NCBI GenBank assembly: GCA_029934775.1 | Contig: JAOZLO010000101.1 | Location: 1 to 8,411 of the forward strand | Source: Desulfocapsaceae bacterium | Lineage (GTDB): Bacteria > Desulfobacterota > Desulfobulbia > Desulfobulbales > Desulfocapsaceae | Reading direction: 5' to 3' | DNA: 8,411 nt | Shown: one piece after another, positions 1 to 6,238 of the stretch | Layout of the letters: every line of letters begins with the position of its first letter | How positions within the stretch are numbered: position 1 is the first letter of the stretch | Position numbers and translations under genes: made by a program | Notes under the pieces: generated by a model | The model's input: the letters and a program-made list of their open reading frames with translations, nothing else | Told to the model about the DNA's origin: nothing | Databases searched by the model: none

Positions 1-292
1 CGATTCCGCCCCCCATCCGCGACACAAAAAAGAATGCGTCGGATGTGCCGCCGGCATTTTCACATCGCCGGTAGCCCTGCCTTTACTGGCCCAGATCTTT
101 GAAGAAGAGAACTGCCTCGATCAAATCCAGTGTTTTATCAGTGATAACGCCATAAAACGATACGGAATATCCCCACCCGCAAAACAGATAACCCTGTCTG
201 ACAGCCCATGGAACGTGCCTATGGCCTACGGCGATATCATCCCGTTTTATGCCGGAAAAAAACTACGCTGGTCTGTCAGTTCAGTGAAATAG
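1..292 (+). CDS. pyrC: Dihydroorotase, class II (E. coli PyrC type), C-terminal fragment
   Basis: The gene enters from the left edge. Base 1 ends a split codon, complete codons run from base 2, and TAG is at 290-292, giving 96 visible residues. PyrC catalyses the reversible cyclisation of N-carbamoyl-aspartate to dihydroorotate in cytoplasmic pyrimidine synthesis. The fragment opens with DSAPHPRHKKE, closely matching the E. coli PyrC segment DSAPHARHRKE. In that family the Asp is the metal-bound catalytic base (Asp250 in E. coli) and the His contacts the carboxylate of the substrate. A GCAAG segment follows, then the family's F-E-E spacing, and the end IIPFYAGKKLRWSVSSVK resembles the E. coli terminus (VPFLAGETVRWSVKQ). 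E. coli PyrC has 348 residues, so about 250 residues lie outside the window. Its GC content is visibly higher than that of the next gene. Identity is secure; only the N-terminal part cannot be judged. Confidence 0.93.
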   Translation, partial: DSAPHPRHKKECVGCAAGIFTSPVALPLLAQIFEEENCLDQIQCFISDNAIKRYGISPPAKQITLSDSPWNVPMAYGDIIPFYAGKKLRWSVSSVK

Positions 293-363
293 TGACATCT
301 CAGGAGGCTGTCCTAGAACAACTTATTTTCAGCAAAATTTAGGGAGAAAATTCCTCAAGAAAC

Positions 364-1461
364 ATGCTTACCAGAAAATTATTCCGATATTCTATCGACA
401 AAATAAACGGGCGATTCATCTCCGGTTGGTGCTTTCACAGGTTAAAGAAAACTAAGCCAATCACAATAAGATTTACTGCTGACGGCCATTATCTGGGAAC
501 AGTGCAGACAATGGATTACCGAAAGGATTTGAAAATTAAACAGCTGCATCCCTCCGGCATCTGTGGGTTTGATTTTAACCTTCCCAGTGACTTTAACCCC
601 CGAAAGTATAACTTTTTAAAACTGTACATAGGTAAGGCAAGGATGCCTCTGGCCAGTATTGACTGTAATAAAATTAAAAAACTCGAGCCGGATCCGGAAA
701 AATATATATATTTTATGCATATACCGAAAACTGCAGGTAGTTCGTTTAATGCCTTTGCCAGATTATGTTTTCCATTTGATGAGTATACCCCCCACATTGA
801 ACGACTGAAAGAAACTGAGAGCAGGGTACTGATTGGAGATAAAAAATATATCGCAGGGCATTTGCCCTGGCGCAAGGTTGGACGCCTTGTAGAGAACACA
901 AGGTATAGTCTATATACAATCATACGCGACCCTTACACACACTTACATTCCCATTTAAATTATGTTAGCGCTGTGCATACGAATGCTGAACATGATATTC
1001 ATAACAAATATAAACATAATGATACCATAAAAGAATTAGCTGCCCAGCTAGCTCAGCTGAACTTTAGAGATAATGATAAACTACAGTGCTTCATCGAGGA
1101 GCTTAAAGGGTTTAAGCTCGATTTTTTTGACAATATTCAGACAAGATACTTTCTTGATTATAGACCTGAAAAGGTGACTGTTAAGGACCTTGAGAACGCA
1201 AAAAAAAATATCTCTCATTTTCACCTGGTTGGCCTGACAGAGTATTACAACGTTTTTTTTGATCGATTCTGCAAGGATATGAAGCTCCCTCCACAATCTC
1301 AAACAGAAAAATCAAATAAATCTGAACAAGATTACCTGTTTGACTACACACGCCAAACTACCAAAATGATTTTATCACCATTGATTGAAATCGATTTACT
1401 TCTATATGAATATATCGCCCAACTATTTTGGCCGGAATTGAAGATCAGCGGAGAAAGGTAA
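364..1461 (+). CDS. Sulfotransferase family protein with N-terminal accessory domain
   Basis: This 365-residue protein is probably a PAPS-dependent sulfotransferase acting on a surface glycan or other acceptor. The acceptor cannot be read from sequence. Residues about 115-135 contain the phosphosulfate-binding loop, HIPKTAGSS at 119-127, with the catalytic-type Lys and following Ser residues of the heparan-sulfate-like Sulfotransfer_2 group. IIRDPYTHLHSHLNY at 186-200 fits the 3'-phosphate-binding segment (RDP...S..Y). Residues about 8-75 (GRFISGW, then a conserved Arg-Asp/Lys-Asp and GFDFNLP) look like the small beta-rich domain often fused to bacterial glycan-modifying enzymes. No signal peptide or membrane helix is seen, so it is likely cytoplasmic. 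The ATG at 364 has only a weak purine stretch upstream. The gene is strikingly AT-rich compared with pyrC, 71 bases upstream, suggesting transfer. Class is confident, exact function unknown. Confidence 0.85.
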   Translation: MLTRKLFRYSIDKINGRFISGWCFHRLKKTKPITIRFTADGHYLGTVQTMDYRKDLKIKQLHPSGICGFDFNLPSDFNPRKYNFLKLYIGKARMPLASIDCNKIKKLEPDPEKYIYFMHIPKTAGSSFNAFARLCFPFDEYTPHIERLKETESRVLIGDKKYIAGHLPWRKVGRLVENTRYSLYTIIRDPYTHLHSHLNYVSAVHTNAEHDIHNKYKHNDTIKELAAQLAQLNFRDNDKLQCFIEELKGFKLDFFDNIQTRYFLDYRPEKVTVKDLENAKKNISHFHLVGLTEYYNVFFDRFCKDMKLPPQSQTEKSNKSEQDYLFDYTRQTTKMILSPLIEIDLLLYEYIAQLFWPELKISGER

Positions 1462-1497
1462 TTCCTGCCCATCGTGCATAGATTAAAAAATAATTCT

Positions 1498-1596
1498 ATG
1501 GGGTTCCGCAGAAAGGGACTACACTCTAAAAAAGAGTACACTGGAACAGACTGGGAAGAAAAAACCGCTGACATTGACTACCCACAACCCTCCTGA
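1498..1596 (+). CDS. Possible 32-codon small ORF after the sulfotransferase gene
   Basis: An ATG at 1498 opens 32 codons ending at TGA (1594-1596). The frame is the same as the sulfotransferase gene and stays open from its TAA (1459-1461), so it could be a small protein or a former C-terminal extension cut off by a stop. The predicted peptide is rich in charged and aromatic residues, beginning MGFRRKGLHSKKEY. No convincing ribosome binding site precedes it, and I recognise no family. It lies in the 202-base spacer before the LysM gene, which otherwise shows only a short 5-bp stem (1523-1537). Chance occurrence is quite possible. Confidence 0.15.
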   Translation: MGFRRKGLHSKKEYTGTDWEEKTADIDYPQPS

Positions 1597-1663
1597 GACA
1601 TAGCAACAAATTGATGAAGCCGGCAAACTAACCTGGATCTAAAAGAATAGTAATAAAAAGCAA

Positions 1664-2482
1664 ATGAGCAGTCAACGTAGACAATCTACTTCACAGGAAA
1701 CTGCTAAACGGTGGAAATCAAGAATACAGCGTTTTTTGCTCGTCTGTTTTTTACTGCAGCTTATTATAGTTGGAGCAGGGCTATACTATACAGACAACCT
1801 CAATTTTATATCTTCCAAAAAGAATGACACACTGCGCGTTGCAGATCTCGGAAAAAATAATCCGGTAGAAGAAAAAGATACGGCAATACTGAATATCAAC
1901 GAAACAGTCGTGCAACCTCAAAAGAATGTCACTCTCGAAACATTTACTGAAAAACAACGGGACATTACCACAAAACCGACTGCAACTTACCGACAAGAAT
2001 CCTTGCCACCGACGCTCACGCCTCTACCCCTTCAAGCCAGTCATACCGCCACAAATACTGAAAAAAGTAAAACTGAAGTTAGCGTCAGCAATCTTAAGAA
2101 CAATAACGTCACCGTCAATGCAGCCGAAAAGCGTGAGGAAATCACCGCAGAAATGAGTATCTCTACTTCACGCGAGCAGGTCAACCAAGACGCTGCTACT
2201 ATGACTGATTCTAAACGCCGGCCACAGGCAAGTCCTGCCATTTCTCAGAATGACGGATCTGCAACCGTGGAAATAAACCAAGAACAATCCGGTCACTATT
2301 TTTATACTGTAAAACCTGGCGATACCCTTGGACTCATCTCCAGGGAGGTATATGGCACAATCACTCAATGGCCAGCTATAGCAAATGCCAACACAGTTCA
2401 ACTTGGAAATAATCCTAACAGACTGCAACCGGGAATGACACTTGTCATTCCCACTCTTACAAAGACCAAAGATATGAGATAA
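1664..2482 (+). CDS. Membrane-anchored LysM-domain protein
   Basis: This 272-residue protein has a basic N-terminus (residues 1-23, many Arg/Lys), one transmembrane helix at about 24-42, a long low-complexity linker at about 45-210 rich in Thr, Asn, Gln, Glu and Lys, and one LysM domain at about 213-263. The LysM domain is recognised by YTVKPGDTLGLIS near its start, and by the NPNRLQPGMTLVIP end that closes the fold. LysM modules bind peptidoglycan-type N-acetylglucosamine chains. The layout predicts type II topology: a short cytoplasmic tail and a periplasmic linker reaching to the cell wall. No catalytic domain is present, so a structural or scaffolding role is likely. Start choice rests on the ATG giving the basic-then-hydrophobic N-terminus; its ribosome site is weak. 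It ends 25 bases from the convergent ABM-fold gene. Partner and exact role are unknown. Confidence 0.85.
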   Translation: MSSQRRQSTSQETAKRWKSRIQRFLLVCFLLQLIIVGAGLYYTDNLNFISSKKNDTLRVADLGKNNPVEEKDTAILNINETVVQPQKNVTLETFTEKQRDITTKPTATYRQESLPPTLTPLPLQASHTATNTEKSKTEVSVSNLKNNNVTVNAAEKREEITAEMSISTSREQVNQDAATMTDSKRRPQASPAISQNDGSATVEINQEQSGHYFYTVKPGDTLGLISREVYGTITQWPAIANANTVQLGNNPNRLQPGMTLVIPTLTKTKDMR

Positions 2483-2507
2483 AGTTTGTTGGGTTGATTA
2501 GGCGTTA

Positions 2508-2870
2508 TTATCGACGAAAGCCATACTCAAGAACAAAGTATTCAGGATTCAACTCAGCAAGAGGGCCACGCAGTTTTGCCAGTTCTTCTTCCGGGCCATG
2601 AACTTCCAGGCGAGTCAGGTCAGAAATATTTAAAGCTTCTCCGAGCAGAACGCCTACATTATCGAGGTGGGTTAATAATCCCTCGGCATTTTTATACCCC
2701 TCCCTGCAATGAGCCAGATCACCATTAAAACTAAATCCATAATATAAGCAGCCTGGCTCATCATTAGTTTTTTCCACAAATTTTTTGCAAATATCTTTGA
2801 AAGCATCAATATTTCCTTCTGTAATTTTGAAATAGGGTACAATCGTACAACATGTGTCTTGAATTGCCAT
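2508..2870 (-). CDS. Small ABM-fold (antibiotic biosynthesis monooxygenase superfamily) protein
   Basis: From the chosen start the protein has 120 residues. I take the ATG at 2868-2870 because AGGAG precedes it at normal spacing (plus-strand CTCCT near 2876-2880). The frame extends 18 codons further upstream but without a comparable site. The segment after residue 35 (NDEPGCLYYGFSFNGD) and REGYKNAEGLLTHLDN at about 56-71 match the usual ABM pattern: a peptide of the type 'EPGCL.Y', followed by 'E.Y....A...H'. Members of this ferredoxin-like dimeric fold include cofactor-free monooxygenases, heme-degrading enzymes and uncharacterised stress proteins, so the substrate cannot be assigned. The C-terminal 30 residues continue beyond the basic fold. 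No signal peptide is seen; it is probably cytoplasmic. The gene is divergent from gloA across a repeat-containing spacer and convergent with the LysM gene. Confidence 0.75.
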   Translation of the reverse strand: MAIQDTCCTIVPYFKITEGNIDAFKDICKKFVEKTNDEPGCLYYGFSFNGDLAHCREGYKNAEGLLTHLDNVGVLLGEALNISDLTRLEVHGPEEELAKLRGPLAELNPEYFVLEYGFRR

Positions 2871-3119
2871 AATACTCTCCTTTTTTTGGGATTTCTGAAA
2901 CGACTTATCCTTTTCATCGCACAATTTACAGACTCAAAATCCCAGTATCTACCCCAACTCAAGATATTTGACAACACAATATCAAGTCATTTTCATTATC
3001 TCACGGATGTATGGGCAGTAGCTCTAAACACAGAGATTTGCTTTTTGGTCCATAGGGGGTTATATTCAGTTCTCTCCCTTGCCAGGCATAAAGAAACGAG
3101 TAAACAATTATATGACGCC

Positions 3120-3150
3120 AACACCGCACAAGGGGTATAAATGCTTTGTG
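3120..3150 (+). repeat. Dispersed repeat, copy 1 (degenerate)
   Basis: This copy reads AACACCGCACAAGGGG followed by TATAAATGC. Compared with the two better copies at 5942 and 8289 it differs by one C-to-G change, one missing G and one G-to-A change over the first part, and diverges after the GC. The A change turns the GTG of the other copies into an ATG at 3141, five bases after the purine block at 3130-3135. It lies about 80 bases upstream of gloA. Confidence 0.55.
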
Positions 3151-3221
3151 AGTACAGTCGGTTATGTTTTTGGCAGACTTCCAGGAGTAAGGTGTTAAAT
3201 CAGCCAAATGTTAAGACTTAA
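3141..3221 (+). CDS. Possible 26-codon leader ORF upstream of gloA
   Basis: The ATG at 3141, created within repeat copy 1 and preceded at five bases by AAGGGG, opens 26 codons to a TAA at 3219-3221. The stop directly abuts the AGGAGG of gloA (3222-3227), a spacing that would permit translational coupling or reinitiation. The peptide begins MLCEYSRLCFWQTSRSK and has two Cys and no recognised family. The good ribosome site and position are suggestive, but an ORF this short can easily arise by chance. Confidence 0.2.
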   Translation: MLCEYSRLCFWQTSRSKVLNQPNVKT

Positions 3222-3233
3222 AGGAGGAAAAAT

Positions 3234-3653
3234 ATGAAATTTTTACACACTATGGTGCGAGTAAAAGACCTTGATCAATCAGTTGATTTTTTTACTGACA
3301 AGCTAGGATTGGTGGAAACGGGAAGGAAGGATTATGAAAAAGGTCGATTTACACTTATTTTCTTTGCAACCGCTCCAGGTGAACCAGAAGTTGAATTGAC
3401 TTATAATTGGGACCAGGAAACAGACTACAGTGTCGGCAGAAACTTCGGGCACCTGGCGTTCAGTGTTGAAAATATTTATGATTACTGTCAGAAGTTGATT
3501 GATAAAGGGATTACAATACTCCGACCGCCACATGATGGTCATATGGCTTTTATCCGAACTCCAGATCAGATATCTATCGAGCTTCTGCAGGAAGGAGAAA
3601 ACCTTCCTGTTCAGGAACCATGGGCATCAATGAAAAATCAGGGTAGCTGGTAG
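3234..3653 (+). CDS. gloA: Lactoylglutathione lyase (glyoxalase I), VOC superfamily
   Basis: The 139-residue product matches the length of bacterial GloA (135 residues in E. coli). GloA converts the hemithioacetal of methylglyoxal and glutathione into S-lactoylglutathione, detoxifying methylglyoxal in the cytoplasm. The two VOC modules are marked by LHTMVRVKDLDQSVDFF (4-20) and NFGHLAFSVENIYDYC (70-85). All four metal ligands of the E. coli type can be placed: His5, Glu54 (in EVELTYNW), His73 and Glu116 (in SIELL). Arg9 and Asn58 correspond to glutathione-contact positions. The lack of an insertion suggests the short Ni/Co-type class rather than the longer Zn class, as an inference. A strong AGGAGG at 3222-3227, six bases before the ATG, fixes the start. 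The last 17 residues are unlike E. coli GloA. A related VOC enzyme acting on another thiol adduct remains possible. Confidence 0.82.
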   Translation: MKFLHTMVRVKDLDQSVDFFTDKLGLVETGRKDYEKGRFTLIFFATAPGEPEVELTYNWDQETDYSVGRNFGHLAFSVENIYDYCQKLIDKGITILRPPHDGHMAFIRTPDQISIELLQEGENLPVQEPWASMKNQGSW

Positions 3654-3706
3654 TCTCCCCCCCTCTTTTCTTCGGAATCTGTCTCATAATTTAGAGCGAA
3701 GCGTAG

Positions 3707-3741
3707 AAAAAAATCCAATTTAATGTATATTGTTATACATT
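3707..3741 (-). terminator. Candidate intrinsic terminator of the cytochrome unit
   Basis: A perfect 8-bp inverted repeat, AATGTATA (3722-3729) and TATACATT (3734-3741) with a TTGT loop, begins directly after the stop codon of the minus-strand cytochrome gene. On the minus strand it is followed, eight bases later, by seven T (plus-strand A run 3707-3713). The AT-rich stem and the gap before the T run make it weak, but it sits where a terminator is expected and in the convergent gap with gloA. Confidence 0.4.
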
Positions 3742-4251
3742 TCAGTGGGCATGCTCTTCTTTCTGTTCCTTGAGCAATAAAGCTGGGAATCTATGCGTTG
3801 CAAATGCGGCGTGGCAACTAACACACGATTCATTCATTTTGGAAAAATAAAAATTGATCAGCTCAGCTTTTCTGCTTTTAGCAGCGTGTTCGAGCATACC
3901 TGCCAGATAATGGAAGTTCTGATCTTTTTCAATAAAAGCACGTGGTAATACCGCATGTAATTCCTTTACTTGGCTTTCAGTGAGGTTTTTTTTCATTATA
4001 TAACTTTTGTTCATTTTTTCCGCTGTACTTTCAATCTCATTCCAATTTCCAGAATTGTATGCTGGAATTATAGATATCATTCCACTCTCGAGAGCCTGCA
4101 TTTCCTGAGAAAGCAAATCACGCAAATCATCGGAAAGAGCTTCTACTCCTGAAGAGTTTCCATGTTCCCCATGTTTAAGTTTATCACCCTCTCCATAACT
4201 CACTGTTGATAATAGAATGGCGAAGAGTGTAGCGAAAAAAAATAATTTCAT
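3742..4251 (-). CDS. Exported monoheme cytochrome c, class II (c'-like)
   Basis: From the ATG at 4249-4251 the protein has 169 residues. This start is chosen because AGGAGA lies six bases upstream and because it yields a typical Sec signal peptide (MKLFFFATLFAILLSTVSYG), whereas the 17-codon upstream extension would spoil it. Mature protein is therefore periplasmic. One heme c site, CVSCH at 143-147, sits near the C-terminus, the arrangement of four-helix class II cytochromes (c', c556). It is preceded by helical segments, including MQALESGM (51-58) and the conserved-looking DQNFHYLAG (110-118). The N-terminal part of the mature protein is His-rich (KHGEHG), and the C-terminus ends EEHAH, possible metal contacts. 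It likely carries electrons or binds small ligands; the partner is unknown. It follows the MaoC gene by 68 bases on the same strand, so co-transcription is plausible. Confidence 0.82.
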   Translation of the reverse strand: MKLFFFATLFAILLSTVSYGEGDKLKHGEHGNSSGVEALSDDLRDLLSQEMQALESGMISIIPAYNSGNWNEIESTAEKMNKSYIMKKNLTESQVKELHAVLPRAFIEKDQNFHYLAGMLEHAAKSRKAELINFYFSKMNESCVSCHAAFATHRFPALLLKEQKEEHAH

Positions 4252-4319
4252 CTGTTCTCCTGTCTGAATTGGTTCACAAAAATAATATAGTACCTTCTCC
4301 ACCGAAAGATACTACAGAC

Positions 4320-4778
4320 TTACAGGAACTGCACACTTTTTGCAGATTCAACTAACATGATCTTTCCTTCGGCCAGCGCCACTGTTATGTCATCCTGGTT
4401 GGTACACGTTCCCGACAACAGCGCTATACCGGCATTTATCTTTGGCTTTGGGATTTTACCAGTGATTGTCCAACGGGTGGTGAGGGTGTCGCCTGCATAC
4501 ACAGGTGATTTAAACTGGCAGTTATGCTCCAGATACGCAATTGCTGTGCCGGCAAAGTACATGCCAACAGGTGCGGACATAAGGGCGCTGGTCAATGGAC
4601 CATGAAGAATTCGTTTTCCAAACCTTGTGTTCTTACAATAGAGATCACTGACATGCAAAGGATTGAAATCTCCAAAAAGCCCTGCACCCATCACAATATG
4701 TGATTCCGTCACGGTCAATTGACTTTCAAAAAAGTTATCAACCTCGATTTCACTAAACGACTTACCTGAATATTGCAT
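4320..4778 (-). CDS. MaoC-like hotdog dehydratase/hydratase
   Basis: From the ATG at 4776-4778 the protein has 152 residues, typical for single-domain MaoC/(R)-hydratases. A GTG further upstream (4845-4847) would add 23 residues, but these do not look like the family start, which usually begins just before a 'GK.F.EIEV' segment as seen here (residues 5-13). The hydratase-2 signature is clear at 31-42: GAGLFGDFNPLH, with catalytic-type Asp37 and His42. FGKRILHG follows at about 53-60 and the closing strands include SPVYAGDTLTTRW. Such enzymes reversibly hydrate enoyl-CoA thioesters in the cytoplasm, in fatty-acid, polyhydroxyalkanoate or aromatic-acid metabolism; which one is not decidable. 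The ribosome site is weak (GAGAAA). It is divergent from the DUF3616-like gene across 179 bases and upstream of the cytochrome gene. Confidence 0.82.
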   Translation of the reverse strand: MQYSGKSFSEIEVDNFFESQLTVTESHIVMGAGLFGDFNPLHVSDLYCKNTRFGKRILHGPLTSALMSAPVGMYFAGTAIAYLEHNCQFKSPVYAGDTLTTRWTITGKIPKPKINAGIALLSGTCTNQDDITVALAEGKIMLVESAKSVQFL

Positions 4779-4957
4779 TGTATTTCTCAGTAAAGATGAA
4801 TTGTTTAAATTTCTCAGCTGTCCTTCTCTGAATAATGACTCTATCACAACCGTTTTGAAAGTGTAACGCGAGGTTCACAATTAATCTTTGCCATAAAAGA
4901 GCCGGAAGTGTAAGAACAAGTGAGAGGGATGTATAAGAGAATATTTTGGGAAATGAA

Positions 4958-5938
4958 ATGAGAAAACAATTTCGATATTTTTTGCCTTTCACAGGGATGA
5001 TTGCACTTCTGGGTTTAAGTCTTTTTGACGTCCAGCTTTGTAGTGCAGCAGGAGGAAAAAAACAGATGTCTACCTTTGCTGAAATATATGAACCTTCAAC
5101 CGTTATTCAATTGTCCAGTGGGCAGGTTCTCATTGCTGAAGATGAAGGGGATCAACCCCTTCATCTCTCCCCGCTGGTTAACCTGAAAAGGGGATTGAAA
5201 CTCGAGCCAGTCCGGTTACCTAAAATAGATGTCGCATTTGATGATATCGAGGGCAGTGATAGAGGAAAAGATGGCGCAGTTTATCTGATCACTTCCCACT
5301 CAATAACTGGAAAGGGGAAACGGAAGAATAAAAGAGAAGTCCTCACCCGCATTACATTCAAAAACGGTAAAATTTCAAAAACAGCGACCTATGATGGATT
5401 ACTTTCACCCATTAAAAAGACCCTCGAAGGTGATTCAGAAATAGGGACTGCCGAGCTCAAACAGTTGAATATTGAGGGGTTGTGTTTTGACAGTTCAAAA
5501 GAAAAACTTCTTTTGGGACTTCGTTCACCACTTACCGGAAGTAAAGCCATTATTCTGATACTTAAAAATCCCTACGCCCTATTCAATAAAGGCCAGGCGC
5601 CAAAGTTTCAGCAAAACAAGGTATATCTTAACTTGGGGGGAGGGGGAATACGGTCAATAACATATGATACCAAGCACAAAGTCTATCTGCTTGCCAATGA
5701 AATCCCTAACAAAAAAGGCAAACTCCGCCCTGCGATCTGGGCATGGGATGGAAAACTACAGTCATCACCAGTCCGGGTGGTATTGCCAAAATTAAAGGGC
5801 ATAAAAAACATTGAAGGGATAACTCTTGTGAAATTCAAAAAAAAGACTTTTCTACTTATAGTCACCGACGATGGGGTCCGTAAAAAGAAGAAAGGTGCAC
5901 ATTATTATTTTTTGGATAGTTCCAAGTTGGTATATTGA
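4958..5938 (+). CDS. Exported DUF3616-like beta-propeller-type protein
   Basis: I choose the ATG at 4958 over a TTG four codons upstream because it starts directly with the basic MRKQFR stretch of a signal peptide. The product is then 326 residues, with a hydrophobic core at about 8-27 and probable cleavage after the Ala near 30-31 (CSAA). The mature protein is thus periplasmic or secreted. Three regularly placed acidic IEG blocks, DDIEG (95-99), NIEGLCF (171-177) and NIEGITL (284-290), each precede beta-strand-like hydrophobic runs. VYLITSHSITGKGKRK and LLLGLRSPLTGSKAIILI match the pattern I associate with DUF3616. The repeated strands suggest a propeller-like fold; no catalytic residues are recognised. 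The protein is very Lys-rich. Glycines 227-230 are encoded by a G-rich run (5635-5645). Function is unknown. Confidence 0.72.
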   Translation: MRKQFRYFLPFTGMIALLGLSLFDVQLCSAAGGKKQMSTFAEIYEPSTVIQLSSGQVLIAEDEGDQPLHLSPLVNLKRGLKLEPVRLPKIDVAFDDIEGSDRGKDGAVYLITSHSITGKGKRKNKREVLTRITFKNGKISKTATYDGLLSPIKKTLEGDSEIGTAELKQLNIEGLCFDSSKEKLLLGLRSPLTGSKAIILILKNPYALFNKGQAPKFQQNKVYLNLGGGGIRSITYDTKHKVYLLANEIPNKKGKLRPAIWAWDGKLQSSPVRVVLPKLKGIKNIEGITLVKFKKKTFLLIVTDDGVRKKKKGAHYYFLDSSKLVY

Positions 5939-5941
5939 TCT

Positions 5942-5978
5942 AACACCCCACAAGGGAGTATAAGTGCCATGGTGGTAT
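5942..5978 (+). repeat. Dispersed repeat, copy 2
   Basis: The 37-base unit starts AACACCCCACAAGGGAG and continues TATAAGTGCCATGG, ending at GTAT. It matches copy 3 (8289-8325) at 33 of 37 positions without gaps. It starts three bases after the stop of the DUF3616-like gene. The purine block AAGGGAG (5952-5958) precedes an ATG at 5969, but that frame stops after seven codons. AGTGCC inside it (5963-5968) is complementary to GGCACT at 6046-6051. Confidence 0.7.
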
Positions 5979-6053
5979 CCTTGAGTTTCTGATTCCAATG
6001 CTTCCCCACGGTTTCTTGTTTTTTATTACAGCTTTTATAGAGTAAGGCACTGA

Positions 6054-6160
6054 TATGGTTAACACACGTAATACCCTGATATTATTACAACTCGAAAATT
6101 GTGTTAACCGTAAGATTTTATGGTTGACAGACTCTAAAATTCTTACGTGTGTTAACCATA
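6054..6160. repeat. Nested inverted-repeat element upstream of the HD-GYP gene
   Basis: The outer arms, TATGGTTAACACACGTAA (6054-6071) and its exact complement (6143-6160), form an 18-bp perfect inverted repeat around 71 bases. Inside, 6102-6113 pairs with 6118-6129 as a 12-bp stem with two G-T wobbles and a GATT loop. A third copy of TGTGTTAACC (6100-6109) lets the left arm pair there instead (6057-6066). It may be a small MITE-like foldback element, possibly flanked by TA, or a leader RNA structure; no transposase is nearby. The rest of the 300-base spacer (5939-6238) holds repeat copy 2 and a mini-ORF. Confidence 0.75.
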
Positions 6161-6193
6161 GAATCTAAAAACAGAAGAAGAGGATACGGTAAC

Positions 6194-6232
6194 ATGAGTT
6201 CGATCAATTATTTCCAACACTACTGTGAATAA
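6194..6232 (+). CDS. Possible 12-codon leader ORF in front of the HD-GYP gene
   Basis: ATG at 6194, preceded by AAGAGGA (6178-6184) at nine bases, opens 12 codons (MSSINYFQHYCE) to TAA at 6230-6232. Its ribosome site is better than that of the HD-GYP ATG at 6239, six bases beyond the stop, and both are in the same frame. It may be a leader peptide coupling translation, or the original HD-GYP start interrupted by a nonsense codon. No family can be assigned. Confidence 0.3.
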   Translation: MSSINYFQHYCE

Positions 6233-6238
6233 GGGACA

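Larger units (their letters stand above)
2871..3233. other. 363-base divergent spacer between the ABM-fold gene and gloA
   Basis: No convincing conserved gene is seen here on either strand. The spacer must hold the promoters for both flanking genes. A TTGACA hexamer sits at 2968-2973, but 17 bases on there is only a weak -10 (TTTCAT, 2991-2996), so I do not call it as a promoter. The right part contains a degenerate copy of the dispersed repeat (3120-3150), the small ORF that starts in it (3141-3221) and the strong gloA ribosome site at 3222-3227. AACACC at 3120 and GGTGTT at 3191 form a short, widely spaced inverted pair of doubtful meaning. Confidence 0.5.

Noticed and set aside
301..320. 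CAGGAGGCTGTCCTAGAAC after pyrC as an insertion-sequence end or terminator
   Set aside because: There is no partner inverted repeat or transposase in the window, the stem is only 4 bp, and no T run follows.
516..923. 135-codon minus-strand frame inside the sulfotransferase gene
   Set aside because: It lies antisense to a gene with clear PAPS-binding motifs and shows no domain or ribosome site.
1926..2156. 76-codon plus-strand frame inside the LysM gene
   Set aside because: It is an alternative frame of the low-complexity linker, with no recognisable protein features.
2672..2977. 101-codon minus-strand frame overlapping the ABM-fold gene
   Set aside because: It is a shifted-frame shadow of the ABM-fold gene, which has family motifs and a proper ribosome site.
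4779..4957. Divergent promoters between the MaoC-like and DUF3616-like genes
   Set aside because: They must exist nearby, but I found no hexamer pair good enough to place on either strand.
6124..6152. TTGACA at 6124-6129 as the HD-GYP promoter
   Set aside because: No acceptable -10 hexamer lies 15-19 bases downstream, and the hexamer is part of the internal hairpin stem.
6054..6160. Inverted repeat as an integron attC site
   Set aside because: The arms contain GTTAAC but do not fit the RYYYAAC/GTTRRRY core boxes, and no integrase or cassette array is present.
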